From Acidobacterium sp. (GTDB taxonomy: Bacteria; Acidobacteriota; Terriglobia; Terriglobales; Acidobacteriaceae): a stretch of 55,595 nucleotides of DNA. The first letter of the stretch is position 1. Each line of letters opens with the position of its first letter. The translations under genes were made by a program, and so were the position numbers. The notes under the pieces are model-generated. The model was not told the origin of the DNA. It saw only the letters and a list, made by a program, of their open reading frames with translations, and ran no database searches. Where the stretch lies: positions 17,871-73,465 of the forward strand of contig PKVY01000026.1 in assembly GCA_003131625.1 (NCBI GenBank), in the 5' to 3' direction. This document shows, one piece after another, positions 6,552-15,892 of the stretch.

Positions 6552-8420
6552 ATGATTCCTGTCCGCCGTCTCTGCCTCTGCGCCCTCACCGCCTGCCTCG
6601 CCCTCGCGCCCGCCGCCCTCGCCCAGGCTAACTCCCCCGTCTCCCTCACCGTCGACACCACCCACTCCCCGGAAAAAATGCTCCACGTCCGCGAAGCGAT
6701 CCCCGTCCACGCCGGACCCCTCACCCTCTACTACCCCAAATGGATCCCCGGCGAGCACGGCCCCGACGGCCCCCTCGTCGCCCTGAACGGCCTCCACTTC
6801 ACCGCCAACGATAAAGAAATCCCCTGGCAGCGTGACCTCCTCGACGTCTACACCTTCCACGTCGACATCCCGCCGGGCGTCACCCAGCTCAACGCTGCCT
6901 ACGACTACATCGAGCCCGCCGGATTCTCCGCCACCGACAAGCTCCTCGTCCTCGAATGGAATGAAGTCGCCCTCTACCCCGCCGGCATCCCCTCCGCCCA
7001 GCTCATGTACAACGCCAGCCTCATCCTCCCCGACGGCTGGCAGTTTGGCACTTCGCTGCCCATCGATACCCAGTCCGCCAATCACGTTTCCTTTAAGCCC
7101 ATCTCCTTCGATCTCCTCGTCGATTCGCCCGTGATCGAAGGCCAGTACTACCGCGTCGTCGACCTGACGCCGCCCGGCGAGCCCATCCACCACGAGCTCG
7201 ACCTCGTCGCCGACAGCGAAGCCGCCCTCGCCATCCCGCCCGCCATCCAAAAAGGACTCACCAACGTCGTCGCTGAATCCGGCGTGCTCTTCGGCGCGCG
7301 CCACTACCGCGACTACCACTTCCTGCTCACGCTCAGCGATCACGTCGCGCACTTCGGCCTCGAGCATCACGAGTCGAACGACAGCCGCCTCCCCGAGCGC
7401 GTCTTCCTCTCGCCCGGCGGCGCCTTCACCGTCGGCGGCCTGCTCCCGCATGAGTTCGTCCACTCCTGGAACGGCAAGTTCCGCCGCCCCGCCGACCTCA
7501 CCACTCCCGACTTCGAAAAGCCGATGGAGACCGATCTCCTCTGGGGCTATGAAGGCCTCACCGACTACCTCGGCCCCATGCTCGCCGCGCGCAGCGGCCT
7601 CTGGACCCCCGAGCAGTATCGCGAATTTCTCGCCAGCATCTCCGCTTCTCTCGGCCCCGGCCGTCCCGGCCGCACCTGGCGTCCGCTTCTTGACACCGCC
7701 AGCGGCGAGCCCATCGGCGGCGCTGGCGGCGGCCGCGGCGGCTGGCTCAACTGGCACCGCGGCACCGACTACTACGACGAAGGCGACCTCCTCTGGCTCG
7801 AAGTCGCCACCATCATTCACAACACCACCAACGGCCAGAAATCCATCGATGACTTCTGCCACCTCTTCCATGGCGGCCCCAACAACGGCCCCGAAGTGAA
7901 GACCTGGACCTTCGACCAGCTCGTCGCCGACCTCAACCGGATCGCTCCGTATGACTGGGCCGCCTTCCTCCACCAGCGTCTCGACTCCAAATCGCCCGAT
8001 GCGCCCACCGGCGGCATCGAGAACGGCGGCTGGAAGGTCACGTACAACGATCAGCCCATCCATCTCCCCGGACGCCGCGGCAACGCCGGCGACGCCTACT
8101 CCATCGGCCTGCAACTCGGCGAAGACGGCAGCGTCGGCGACTCCATCGTCGGCGGCCCCGCCTACAGCGCCGGCATTTCCTCCGGCATGAAAGTCATCGG
8201 AGTCAACGGCCGCGTCTACACCCACGACCTGCTCGAAGACGCCATCGCCGCCGCGAAGGGCAGCACCCAGCCCATCACCCTCACCTACGTCAACGATGAC
8301 TACATCCGTACCGCGACCATCGACTACCACCAGGGTGCCCGCTATCCCCACCTCACCCGCGACGACTCCAAACCCGACTACCTCGACGACCTCATCAAAG
8401 CGCGCGCCGCTGCGCAGTAG
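6552..8420 (+). CDS. Secreted M61-family metallopeptidase with PDZ domain
   Basis: The 622-aa protein has a signal peptide (MIPVRRLCLC..., cleavage near residue 25), an N-terminal beta domain, and a thermolysin-like catalytic region with the zinc motif HEFVH (His300, Glu301, His304) and the distal Glu334 in GYEG. A PDZ domain follows at about residues 510-600. This matches peptidase family M61 (glycyl aminopeptidase type). All expected catalytic residues are present. It should act in the periplasm or outside the cell. ATG 6552 is chosen because it begins the signal peptide; an in-frame ATG 18 codons upstream is less likely. Confidence 0.9.
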   Translation: MIPVRRLCLCALTACLALAPAALAQANSPVSLTVDTTHSPEKMLHVREAIPVHAGPLTLYYPKWIPGEHGPDGPLVALNGLHFTANDKEIPWQRDLLDVYTFHVDIPPGVTQLNAAYDYIEPAGFSATDKLLVLEWNEVALYPAGIPSAQLMYNASLILPDGWQFGTSLPIDTQSANHVSFKPISFDLLVDSPVIEGQYYRVVDLTPPGEPIHHELDLVADSEAALAIPPAIQKGLTNVVAESGVLFGARHYRDYHFLLTLSDHVAHFGLEHHESNDSRLPERVFLSPGGAFTVGGLLPHEFVHSWNGKFRRPADLTTPDFEKPMETDLLWGYEGLTDYLGPMLAARSGLWTPEQYREFLASISASLGPGRPGRTWRPLLDTASGEPIGGAGGGRGGWLNWHRGTDYYDEGDLLWLEVATIIHNTTNGQKSIDDFCHLFHGGPNNGPEVKTWTFDQLVADLNRIAPYDWAAFLHQRLDSKSPDAPTGGIENGGWKVTYNDQPIHLPGRRGNAGDAYSIGLQLGEDGSVGDSIVGGPAYSAGISSGMKVIGVNGRVYTHDLLEDAIAAAKGSTQPITLTYVNDDYIRTATIDYHQGARYPHLTRDDSKPDYLDDLIKARAAAQ

Positions 8421-8471
8421 CGAGCTCAGCAGGCCCAGGTCTCGCTTTTGAAACCTGAGATAAGCGGATGC

Positions 8472-8499
8472 CTCACATCCCTGGTGTTGGGGATGTGGG
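8472..8499. repeat. REP-like palindrome, copy 2
   Basis: Arms CTCACATCCC and GGGATGTGGG enclose an 8-nt loop. It lies about 50 bp after the peptidase stop codon and could act as its terminator structure. It shares the ATGTGGGA edge with the copy at 10670-10700. Confidence 0.72.
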
Positions 8500-8532
8500 A
8501 ATCGCGCAAAGCGCGCCGCTTTTGCTACTCCC

Positions 8533-8560
8533 CTGTTCCCTGCTCCCTGTTCCCTGTTCT
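8533..8560 (+). repeat. Heptad repeat array I
   Basis: Four in-phase units: CTGTTCC, CTGCTCC, CTGTTCC, CTGTTCT. The array lies 69 bp upstream of the start of the next plus-strand gene. Confidence 0.82.
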
Positions 8561-8628
8561 TCTCGCGTACAATTCACCCCGCCCTCGGGAACTGCAACTC
8601 GATCCGTGGGACGAAAGTGAAACCCGCT

Positions 8629-9027
8629 ATGCTTGGAAAACAAATCAGCGAAACCAAAGGCAAACGAATCGTCAGGCGCGTCCTCTCCACCGATCCTCCC
8701 ACCGTGGAAGTCACCTTCGAAGACAGCGGCCCCGTGTACGGCATTCCCACCACCGGCATGGGAACCTACACCTCAGTCATCGCTCCCGATCAGTCGATCG
8801 CAGGCTCGGGCCAGGGAATCATCACCACCCAGGACGGCGAGGGCATCAGCTGGACAGGCACGGGGATCGGCAAATTCGGTCAGGCCGGAGCCGTCAGCTA
8901 TCGCGGCATGCTCTTCTTCAAAACCACCTCGCAAAAGCTGGCCCACCTCAACAACGCCAGCGGAGCCTTCGAGTACGAAGTCGACCCCTCCGGCGCCACC
9001 GTCTCCAAAGTCTGGGAATGGAAATAG
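8629..9027 (+). CDS. Conserved hypothetical protein (MLGKQI family)
   Basis: A 132-aa protein without signal peptide or membrane segment. It is rich in beta strands with Gly turns (VYGIPTTGMGTY, GSGQGIITTQDGEG, GTGIGKFG) and ends in VWEWK. I recall proteins of this shape, starting MLGK and ending near WEWK, as a conserved hypothetical group in soil bacteria, but have no function for it. ATG 8629 gives the MLGK start; an in-frame GTG at 8617 would add four residues. It converges with glgA, 85 bp away. Confidence 0.68.
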   Translation: MLGKQISETKGKRIVRRVLSTDPPTVEVTFEDSGPVYGIPTTGMGTYTSVIAPDQSIAGSGQGIITTQDGEGISWTGTGIGKFGQAGAVSYRGMLFFKTTSQKLAHLNNASGAFEYEVDPSGATVSKVWEWK

Positions 9028-9112
9028 CCAGCCCCTCGCCGGCCCGCTCCGTACTCCACCCTCCCCCACCGGTCCGGTCGCAAGCTCCCGTCAACGTAAG
9101 GGGAGGGCCTGC

Positions 9113-10567
9113 CTAGCTTCTACCCTGCACGATTTGCTCGTACACCTCGACATATTCCGCAGCCGGTTTCACCCACGAGAAGTCCTGCGCCATGCCGTTC
9201 CGCATCAGCGTCTGCCAAGCTGCCTTGTCCGGGAAAACCGCGAGCGCGCGCTGGATCGCCGCCAGGAAATTGGCCGCCTTGTAGCCATGAAACTTGAAGC
9301 CGGTTCCGCTCCGCGCTTCACCATTCCACTCCTCGATCGTGCTCTCGAGGCCACCTGTGCCGTGCACCACCGGCACGGTGCCGTATTTCATCGCGTAAAA
9401 CTGGCTCAGCCCGCACGGCTCATACCGTGACGGCATCAGAAACATGTCCGACCCAGCTTCGACCTTGTGCGCCAGCGTCGTGTCGTAGCCGATGTGCACC
9501 ATGAATTTGCCGCCGAACTTGGAAGCCAGCGAGCGCAGCAGATTCTCGTAGTACTCTTCGCCGTTGCCCAGCGCCACGAGCACGACGTTTTCCTGCATCA
9601 GCGGCTCGGCGATTTCGCCGATCAGGTCGAGTCCCTTCTGCGTCGTCAGCCGAGTCACCACGCCGAGCACCGCAGTCGCGTCGTCCACGTGTCCAGCGCC
9701 AAAAGCGTGCAGCAGATCGCGCCGGCACTCGGCCTTGCCGCTGAGATTCTCCGGCGTGTAATGCGCCGCAATGTTGCCGTCGTTCGCCGGATTCCACTGC
9801 TGGTAGTCGACCCCGTTCAGGATGCCGCGCAGGTCGGCAGCTCGCCTGTGCAGAACGCCGTCCAGGCCCTGACCGTATTCCGGTGTCTGAATTTCTTCAG
9901 CGTAGCGAGGGCTCACCGTGGTCAGCCGGTCGGCGTAAACGATGCCGGCCTTGAGGAAATTGAACTGGCCGAAGTAATCGGCTCGCTCCGGCGTAAAGAC
10001 GTCCTTGGGAAACAGCAGCCGCTCCACGGTTGCCTCCGGATAGCGTCCCTGATAGCCCGCGTTGTGAATGGTCAGCAGCGTGCCACGATTGCGCAGGACG
10101 GGATCGTAGTAGTAGAGGGTGCGCAGATACACGGGCAGCAGCGCCGTCTGCCAGTCGTGCACGTGAAAAAGGTCCGGAGCGCCCAGCAGCTTCGAGCCCT
10201 CGAGCACCGCGCGGCAGAACAAGCCGTAGCGCTCCCAGTTGTCCTGGTATTCGCCGGAAGATGTGCCGTAGAGAAACTCACGGTCGAAAAGCTCCGGGCA
10301 ATCGACGAAGTACATCTGCACCCCGTCGTGCACTCCGCCGTCCAGGATGGCCGCGAAACGGCTGTAGTTCTCGAAAGGAATGGTGATGCTGCGAACGGCG
10401 TAGTGCTTTTCGGGCGCCTGCTCGCGCACCTGCCGGTAATAAGGGATGTAGACCGTGGCCTTGTGGCCAAGCGTAGCGATCTGGCGTGGCAAGGCTCGCA
10501 CCACTTCGCCTAGACCACCGGTTTTGGCCCAGGGCGCGCATTCCGAGGCCGCGAAAACAATTTGCAT
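9113..10567 (-). CDS. glgA: Glycogen synthase (ADP-glucose type, GT5)
   Basis: The 484-aa protein has the GT5 signature KTGGLGEV at residues 15-22, a GT-B fold with two Rossmann halves, and the C-terminal motif YEPCGLSQ with the catalytic Glu. It transfers glucose from ADP-glucose to growing alpha-1,4-glucan in the cytoplasm. The start at 10567 (after TGGAG) gives the canonical MQIVFAASE beginning; the frame is open to 10762 but those residues overlap a palindromic repeat and the divergent rsmA start. Other glycogen genes are not in the window. Confidence 0.95.
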   Translation of the reverse strand: MQIVFAASECAPWAKTGGLGEVVRALPRQIATLGHKATVYIPYYRQVREQAPEKHYAVRSITIPFENYSRFAAILDGGVHDGVQMYFVDCPELFDREFLYGTSSGEYQDNWERYGLFCRAVLEGSKLLGAPDLFHVHDWQTALLPVYLRTLYYYDPVLRNRGTLLTIHNAGYQGRYPEATVERLLFPKDVFTPERADYFGQFNFLKAGIVYADRLTTVSPRYAEEIQTPEYGQGLDGVLHRRAADLRGILNGVDYQQWNPANDGNIAAHYTPENLSGKAECRRDLLHAFGAGHVDDATAVLGVVTRLTTQKGLDLIGEIAEPLMQENVVLVALGNGEEYYENLLRSLASKFGGKFMVHIGYDTTLAHKVEAGSDMFLMPSRYEPCGLSQFYAMKYGTVPVVHGTGGLESTIEEWNGEARSGTGFKFHGYKAANFLAAIQRALAVFPDKAAWQTLMRNGMAQDFSWVKPAAEYVEVYEQIVQGRS

Positions 10568-10669
10568 GCGAGGGACTCCAGGACTGCTGTCAACTGCAGG
10601 GAACCGAATGCTGAGGATAAACCGTCCGGCGCATTTCGCGCATGAATCACCTCGACCCAGGTCGGGTGC

Positions 10670-10700
10670 CCCACATCTGCCGGGTTTCGGCAGATGTGGG
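10670..10700. repeat. REP-like palindrome, copy 3
   Basis: Perfect 12-bp arms CCCACATCTGCC and GGCAGATGTGGG flank the loop GGGTTTC. It is the best-preserved member of the family and lies between the divergent glgA and rsmA start codons, in what should be promoter or leader DNA. Confidence 0.85.
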
Positions 10701-10746
10701 ATACCGCGCTCGACCCCGGCCGCTGCATCCAGCACAATCATTAAGG

Positions 10747-11541
10747 ATGCAGCAGCGGCCAAAACTGGGTCAGAACTTTCTCGTCAGCCCGGCGGCGCAG
10801 GCCGCGATTGCGGATGCGCTCGGCGATGTGTCGCGCCGCACCGTCGTCGAAATTGGCCCTGGACGCGGCGCGATTACCGCGATTCTCGCAGCGCGCGCGC
10901 GCAGACTGGTCGCCATCGAGCTGGATCGCAATTTCACCGCGAACCTGCGCGAGCAATTTGCGAATCGGCCTTCCGTTGAAATTCTCGAGCAAAATGTTCT
11001 GGCCACCGACTTTGCCGCGCTGCGCGGCGCAGAAGACGAGAAGCTGCTGATTGTCGGGAATCTGCCCTACTACATCACGTCGGATATTCTGCTGCGGCTC
11101 TTCCGCTTCCACGCTTCGATCGAGCGAGCGGTGGTGATGGTCCAGCGTGAGGTTGCCGCTCGCCTGGCCGCGCATCCTGGCACCAGTGACTACGGCGTGC
11201 TTTCCGCGACCACGCAGATGTACGCTCACGTCGAATCGCTCCTGACGCTGCCGCCGGAAGCGTTTTCGCCACAGCCACAAGTGCATTCGACGGTGCTGCG
11301 CCTCACCATGGCCCCGCGCTTCGACGAGTTGCAGGTCGCCCCGGACGAATTCCTGCCCTTCATCCGCAGCTGCTTCGCGCAAAAACGCAAGGTGCTCTCG
11401 AGGAACCTCCGCAACGCCGGTTTCGACGTGCCGGCCATCGCAGTGGCGCTTGAGGTATGTGCAATCTCGCCGCAGGCGCGCGCTGAGGAGGTGGGCCTAT
11501 CCGCAATGGCAGGCCTGTTCCGGCAACTACGTCGGCCCTGA
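10747..11541 (+). CDS. rsmA: 16S rRNA adenine dimethyltransferase RsmA/KsgA
   Basis: The 264-aa protein has the family features in order: KLGQNFL near the N-terminus (residues 6-12), the SAM-binding GPGRGAIT at 38-44, an acidic Glu closing the second strand (IELD), and the catalytic NLPYY at 105-109. It dimethylates two adjacent adenines near the 3' end of 16S rRNA during small-subunit assembly. ATG 10747 follows AAGG. A longer frame to 10642 runs through the palindrome and is rejected. It is divergent from glgA. Confidence 0.95.
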   Translation: MQQRPKLGQNFLVSPAAQAAIADALGDVSRRTVVEIGPGRGAITAILAARARRLVAIELDRNFTANLREQFANRPSVEILEQNVLATDFAALRGAEDEKLLIVGNLPYYITSDILLRLFRFHASIERAVVMVQREVAARLAAHPGTSDYGVLSATTQMYAHVESLLTLPPEAFSPQPQVHSTVLRLTMAPRFDELQVAPDEFLPFIRSCFAQKRKVLSRNLRNAGFDVPAIAVALEVCAISPQARAEEVGLSAMAGLFRQLRRP

Positions 11542-11570
11542 TTGAATGGAGGTTACGAATGATCCGCAGT

Positions 11571-11780
11571 TCAGGAGACCTGGCGCGAACCAGCGTCCTT
11601 CACCACATCGTTGACGGTCGCCTCTTCGAGCCAACTCTTCCGCTCGGCAGTGTAATCGCCCGTCCCGGAGCGGAATACGCGAAGAAAGCGGGCTAGTCCG
11701 TGGGGTCCAAGCTCTCGGCTCAGAATCTCCAGCGCATGCCGCTCAAGCTGTTCGTCGCTCATTTGCTCGATCGGCTTCAT
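11571..11780 (-). CDS. Small protein downstream of a PIN-domain gene (possible antitoxin)
   Basis: A 69-aa protein, acidic at the start (MSDEQLERHALEIL) and predicted helical, with a conserved-looking LGPHGLARFLR segment at about residues 25-35. Its ATG overlaps the stop codon of the upstream PIN gene by 4 bp (ATGA), so it is translationally coupled. Position and size suggest a partner of the PIN protein, but the order is toxin first, opposite to the usual VapBC layout. No DNA-binding domain is obvious. The antitoxin role is inference. Confidence 0.6.
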   Translation of the reverse strand: MKPIEQMSDEQLERHALEILSRELGPHGLARFLRVFRSGTGDYTAERKSWLEEATVNDVVKDAGSRQVS

Positions 11781-12220
11781 GGCTTTCTCCCGTGCATCCA
11801 GTTTAGCGGATTCAGCACCGGGATGCCCGGATTTCCGAGACCGCGCGTTGCCTGCTTGAGGAACCGGTCATCGGTTGTGATCAGGACGTCCACCACAGCT
11901 TCTTCGGCCATCGCGAGATGAAGCGCATCGAATGCTCCATAGCCGGCTTTCTCCAGAATCGTCGCTCGCACGAGCGTCTGTGCCGAAAATGTCGGCTGTT
12001 CATCCGCAAGCTTCAAAAGCCAAAGAGCATCCTTTCTCTTTCGAAAATCCGGATTTCGCATGATTTCGGATTCCAATGCCGTACCAGCGACCCATTGAAC
12101 TTTCCTTGCCTGGATGAGGCGAAAGATGTCCTCCACTGCCTCAGCTTCTCTGCGGATCCGAGGCTGTCTTTGATCATCGAGGAGCCGGTTCAGCGCACAT
12201 GCGTCGAGATAGAGCTTCAC
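11777..12220 (-). CDS. PIN-domain protein (VapC-like nuclease)
   Basis: The 147-aa protein has the PIN acidic residues in order: Asp6 in YLDACAL, Glu50, Asp98 in GAFDALHLA, and Asp117/Asp118 in TTDDRF. PIN domains are Mg-dependent RNases and commonly serve as toxins. It lies 14 bp downstream of the DHA2 transporter gene on the same strand and overlaps the small gene that follows by 4 bp. Whether it is toxic is unknown. Confidence 0.82.
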   Translation of the reverse strand: MKLYLDACALNRLLDDQRQPRIRREAEAVEDIFRLIQARKVQWVAGTALESEIMRNPDFRKRKDALWLLKLADEQPTFSAQTLVRATILEKAGYGAFDALHLAMAEEAVVDVLITTDDRFLKQATRGLGNPGIPVLNPLNWMHGRKP

Positions 12221-12234
12221 AATCGTCCGCCTTC

Positions 12235-13872
12235 TCAGTGCTCCTTCACGCTGCCATCAGCCCGATGGCTAACCCGCCGAAACAGCCACACCATGCACCC
12301 GGCCGCAAACGATACCAGCGCCGTCCATCGGAAGATATCCACGAATCCCCACAGCAGCGCCTGCCGTTGCAGCTGCATGTACATCGCGGCAAGGGCAGCC
12401 GGCTGACCCTGCGCGTGACCGAGATGCCGAGCGAAGTACGCGGCCATTTGCTGCGCGTGCTGTTCGAACCAGAGGCCCGAAAGCGGCACCGATGACGCGA
12501 TACGCGTCTGATGGAAAGCCATGCGGCGCGTGAGCATGGTCGCCGCCATCGAGATGCCGATGGAGCCGCCGATATTGCGCAGCAGATTGAAAATGCCGGT
12601 GGCGTTGCCCATCTGCTCGTTGGTAACGGTCAGCGTCGCCATGTTGCCGATGGGGACAAAGAGGAAGCTGAGCGCGAACCCTGTCACCATAATGGGAATG
12701 AGCATGGTGAGCGGACCGATGCCCGTATTGATGTTGGCGAACCAAACGGAGCAGAGGCCGAAAATCAAAAAGCCCCAGGTGAGCAGCCACCGGTTGTCGA
12801 CCCTCTGCGTCATGAAGCCCACGATGGGCAAGCCGATCATGGAGCCGATGCCGCGCGGGGCGACGACGAGGCCGGCGGTCAGCGCCGTGTAGCCCAGCAC
12901 TTCCTGGTAGAACAACGGCATCATTGCGACGGTGACGTAGATGGCAAAGCCCAGCATGAAGACCAGCAGGCAGCCCACCGCGAAGTTGCGATTCCGCGCC
13001 AGGATTTTCAGGTCCACCAGCGGCTGCTTGGCCTTCCACGAATGCCAGATGAACCACGTCAGCGAAACTGCCAGAATCAGCACAGCCCAGCGAATCCACA
13101 CCGCGCCGAACCAGTCGTCTTCCTGGCCCTTGTCGAGAATCACCTGTAGCGCACCGCTCCACAGGCACAGCAGGCCGAATCCGAGATTGTCGAACGGCCC
13201 GGCTTTGGCGTTCTTGATGTACGGCGGATCATGCACAAACTTGCTGATCATGAAAACCGCCAGAATGCCGACCGGAATATTGATGTAGAACGCGTACCGC
13301 CAGCTATAGGAATCCGTCAGCCAGCCGCCCAGCGTAGGACCCAGCACCGGTGCCACCACAACGCCGAAGCCAAAAAGAGCCATCGCCGCACCGCGCTTCT
13401 TCGGCGGGAAGCTTTCCAGCAGAATCGCCTGCGACAACGGCTGCAGCGCGCCGCCGCCAGCGCCCTGCACCACGCGCGCCAGCAGCAGGATCCACAACGA
13501 TGGCGCAGCCCCACACCAGAACGACGCAAAAGTGAAGATGACCACACAGGAAATCAGGAACCTCTTGCGCCCGAAGCGCAGCGCGAACCAGTTGCTGGCC
13601 GGAAGCACCACCGCGTTCGCGATCAGGTAGCTGGTCAGCACCCAGGTGGCTTCAGAATTGGAAGCCGCCAGCGATCCAGCGATGTACGGCAGCGCCACGG
13701 ACGCAATCGCCGTGTCCAGCACTTCCATGAAAGTGGCCAGCATCACGGAGATGGCCGCAATCCATGGATTCGCAGCCGGAACCGCTGCCGCTTCGACGTG
13801 CGTATGCGATGGCGGCGCAGCCCCTGCATCCGCGACCACAACAGCAACCGGAGGTTCGACCAGCGTCGCCAT
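12235..13872 (-). CDS. DHA2-family MFS drug exporter (EmrB/QacA type)
   Basis: A 545-aa membrane protein with about 14 predicted TM segments. The first helices contain the DHA2 pattern (FMEVLDTAIASVALPYIAGS), motif A follows (RFGRKRF), and a motif-C-like VVAPVLGPTLGGWLTD segment is present. It is a proton-driven exporter of the inner membrane. ATG 13872 has GAGGAAA upstream; a GTG 12 bp earlier is weaker. It usually works with an EmrA-type adaptor and a TolC protein, neither of which is next to it. The PIN gene follows closely on the same strand. Confidence 0.9.
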   Translation of the reverse strand: MATLVEPPVAVVVADAGAAPPSHTHVEAAAVPAANPWIAAISVMLATFMEVLDTAIASVALPYIAGSLAASNSEATWVLTSYLIANAVVLPASNWFALRFGRKRFLISCVVIFTFASFWCGAAPSLWILLLARVVQGAGGGALQPLSQAILLESFPPKKRGAAMALFGFGVVVAPVLGPTLGGWLTDSYSWRYAFYINIPVGILAVFMISKFVHDPPYIKNAKAGPFDNLGFGLLCLWSGALQVILDKGQEDDWFGAVWIRWAVLILAVSLTWFIWHSWKAKQPLVDLKILARNRNFAVGCLLVFMLGFAIYVTVAMMPLFYQEVLGYTALTAGLVVAPRGIGSMIGLPIVGFMTQRVDNRWLLTWGFLIFGLCSVWFANINTGIGPLTMLIPIMVTGFALSFLFVPIGNMATLTVTNEQMGNATGIFNLLRNIGGSIGISMAATMLTRRMAFHQTRIASSVPLSGLWFEQHAQQMAAYFARHLGHAQGQPAALAAMYMQLQRQALLWGFVDIFRWTALVSFAAGCMVWLFRRVSHRADGSVKEH

Positions 13873-14064
13873 CGCTTTCCTCACAGCGACGCTTCAGACT
13901 AGGTTGTGAGAAGACCGATGGGCTGTGCCGTCCATCACAACGGAGGAACCAAAGGAATGTCCCGATTTGCCCGGAGTCGCACTTCATTTCCAGGTGGACA
14001 ATCTTGATGAACAACCGTAGGCTGGTGCCCTCGCGAGATTGATTCGTCTCGAACAACCCACACG

Positions 14065-15192
14065 ATGCGACTGTCGTTTGTAGGATTCGCCTGGAGAAAT
14101 GTCTGGCGCCGCCGTCTGCGGACCGCGCTCACCCTGTGCGGCATCGGCATGGGCATCGGCGCCTTCGTCGCGCTGGTGGGCTTCTCCCGTTCCTTCGAGC
14201 ACGCGTGGCTGGAAATGTATGAGAATGCCGGCACCGACCTCGCCGTCGTCCAGAAAACCTTCCTCAACACTTCTGTCGACCAGAGCATCGCGCCGGTGCT
14301 CCAGCGCATCCCCCAGATCGCCATCGCCGCGCCGATGATCATCAATATGATGGCCGTCACGCCGGAGGTCAACACCCTGGTCTATGGCTGGCAGGCCAAC
14401 ACCTTCGAGTTTTCCGCGCTGAACATTCTTGAGGGACGCCGCTTCCGCGACGGCCAGCAGGAAGTCATGCTCGGCGAGTTGCTGGCCGGCAGCCTGAACA
14501 AAAAAGTCGGCGACACCATCGATCTGCAGGGCGGCTCTTTTACCGTGGTCGGCATTTTTCGCAGCGGATCGGCGCTCGAAGCCGGCGCCATCATCATGCC
14601 GCTTGACCAGATGCAGTCTCTGTCCGGCATGTCCGGCAAGGTCACGGCGTTTCATGTACAGCTCAAGCCGGCGCCCTCCGGAGTCTCGCCGGACCAGTGG
14701 CGGCAGCAGGCGGAAGACGCCGTGTCCTCGGCCCTGCCTGGGTTGCGAGCGGTTCCGGCCGCCGAACGGGCCGCCAATAATCAGCTCGTGATTCTGGCCC
14801 ACGCAGCGGCCTGGGGAACGTCGCTGATCGCCCTGCTCGTCGCAGCGCTGGGCATCGCGAACACCATGGCCATGTCGGTCTTCGAGCGCACCAAAGAAAT
14901 TGGCGTGCTCCGCGCGATGGGCTGGTCGCGCCGGCGCGTGATGACCCTCATCCTGCTCGAGGCAGCGGCCCTCGGCGTGGCGGGCGGAGTGGTCGGCGTC
15001 GCGCTGGGCTGGGGCGCGCTGCACATCCTCGGGATGTTGCCTCAAACGGCCAGCATCGTCTCCTCCACTTTGCCGCTGCGCACGCTTCTCGATGGCCTCA
15101 TCATGGCCATTCTTGTCGGCGTGGCCGCCGGCTCGATCCCCGCATGGCGCGGCGCGCAGCTTTCGCCGGTGGAGGCGCTCCGCCATGAGTGA
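14065..15192 (+). CDS. ABC transporter permease, FtsX/MacB family
   Basis: A 375-aa protein with one N-terminal TM helix (about residues 20-42), a large periplasmic domain (about 45-255), and three C-terminal TM helices, matching the MacB/LolC/FtsX permease layout. The conserved ERTKEIGVLRAMG coupling segment is present near residue 275. It heads a tightly packed operon: the ATPase gene overlaps its last 8 bp, followed by a LolA-like protein and a hydrolase. Such systems move lipids, lipoproteins or peptides, or act mechanically. No periplasmic adaptor gene is in this operon. Confidence 0.88.
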   Translation: MRLSFVGFAWRNVWRRRLRTALTLCGIGMGIGAFVALVGFSRSFEHAWLEMYENAGTDLAVVQKTFLNTSVDQSIAPVLQRIPQIAIAAPMIINMMAVTPEVNTLVYGWQANTFEFSALNILEGRRFRDGQQEVMLGELLAGSLNKKVGDTIDLQGGSFTVVGIFRSGSALEAGAIIMPLDQMQSLSGMSGKVTAFHVQLKPAPSGVSPDQWRQQAEDAVSSALPGLRAVPAAERAANNQLVILAHAAAWGTSLIALLVAALGIANTMAMSVFERTKEIGVLRAMGWSRRRVMTLILLEAAALGVAGGVVGVALGWGALHILGMLPQTASIVSSTLPLRTLLDGLIMAILVGVAAGSIPAWRGAQLSPVEALRHE

Positions 15193-15892
15193 CCCAACGA
15201 CAACGCCTCGCTCCGAATACCTGCTCGAAGCCCGCGACCTGAAGAAGAGCTACGAGAACGGCGCCATCGAGGCGCTGCGCGGCGTGAGCCTCGGCATCGT
15301 CGCCGGCGATTTCCTCGCCATTACCGGCCCCAGCGGCAGCGGCAAGTCGACGCTCCTGCATCTGCTCGGCGGACTCGATCTGGCGACGGAAGGCACGGTG
15401 CTGTTTCGCGGCCAGCCCGTCGGCAAATCGCAGAATGGCGTCGCCGCCATTGACATCGATACCTATCGCGCGCGTTGGGCCGGCTTCATCTTCCAGTCCT
15501 TCCACCTGCTCCCTGCACTCAACGCGCTCGAAAACGTGCAGGTGCCGATGCTGGGCACCGGAAGCCACCGCCGCGACCGTGAAGAAAGAGCCAGAGCCCT
15601 GCTCGTCGAACTCGGCCTCGAGCCTCGCCTGCGTCAATATCCCAACCAGCTCTCCGCGGGCGAGCGCCAGCGCGTCGCCATCGCGCGCAGCCTCGTCAAC
15701 AATCCTGCCGTGCTCCTCGCCGACGAACCCACCGGCAATCTCGACAGCGTCAACTCAGCGAAAATCCTCGAGCTGCTCGCGCAGATCCAGGAGCGCCACG
15801 GCACCACCCTCATCATGGTCACCCACGACCTGAACATCGCCGCGACCGCGCATCGGCACGTCGCCATGCGGGATGGCCGCATATGCGACTGA
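15185..15892 (+). CDS. ABC transporter ATP-binding protein, MacB/LolD type
   Basis: The 235-aa ATPase shows Walker A GPSGSGKST (residues 48-56), the Q-loop IFQSFHLLP, the signature LSAGERQR, Walker B VLLADEPTGNLD and the switch His in VTHD. The TGNLD ending of Walker B is typical of the LolD/MacB/FtsE group, which fits the neighbouring permease. ATG 15185 overlaps the permease stop by 8 bp. It should form a dimer on the cytoplasmic side of the permease. Confidence 0.93.
   Translation: MSDPTTTPRSEYLLEARDLKKSYENGAIEALRGVSLGIVAGDFLAITGPSGSGKSTLLHLLGGLDLATEGTVLFRGQPVGKSQNGVAAIDIDTYRARWAGFIFQSFHLLPALNALENVQVPMLGTGSHRRDREERARALLVELGLEPRLRQYPNQLSAGERQRVAIARSLVNNPAVLLADEPTGNLDSVNSAKILELLAQIQERHGTTLIMVTHDLNIAATAHRHVAMRDGRICD

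Noticed and set aside
6477..8351. 624-codon minus-strand frame opposite the M61 peptidase
   Set aside because: The plus-strand peptidase has intact catalytic motifs. The antisense product is a Val/Gly/Asp-rich shadow.
13957..14007. 16-codon frame with GGAGG upstream, before the ABC permease gene
   Set aside because: A ribosome binding site and ATG exist, but the peptide has no codon bias of interest, no terminator follows, and chance occurrence is likely.
13984..15186. 400-codon minus-strand frame opposite the ABC permease
   Set aside because: The permease is clearly coding. The antisense translation is His/Arg/Gly-rich without any motif.
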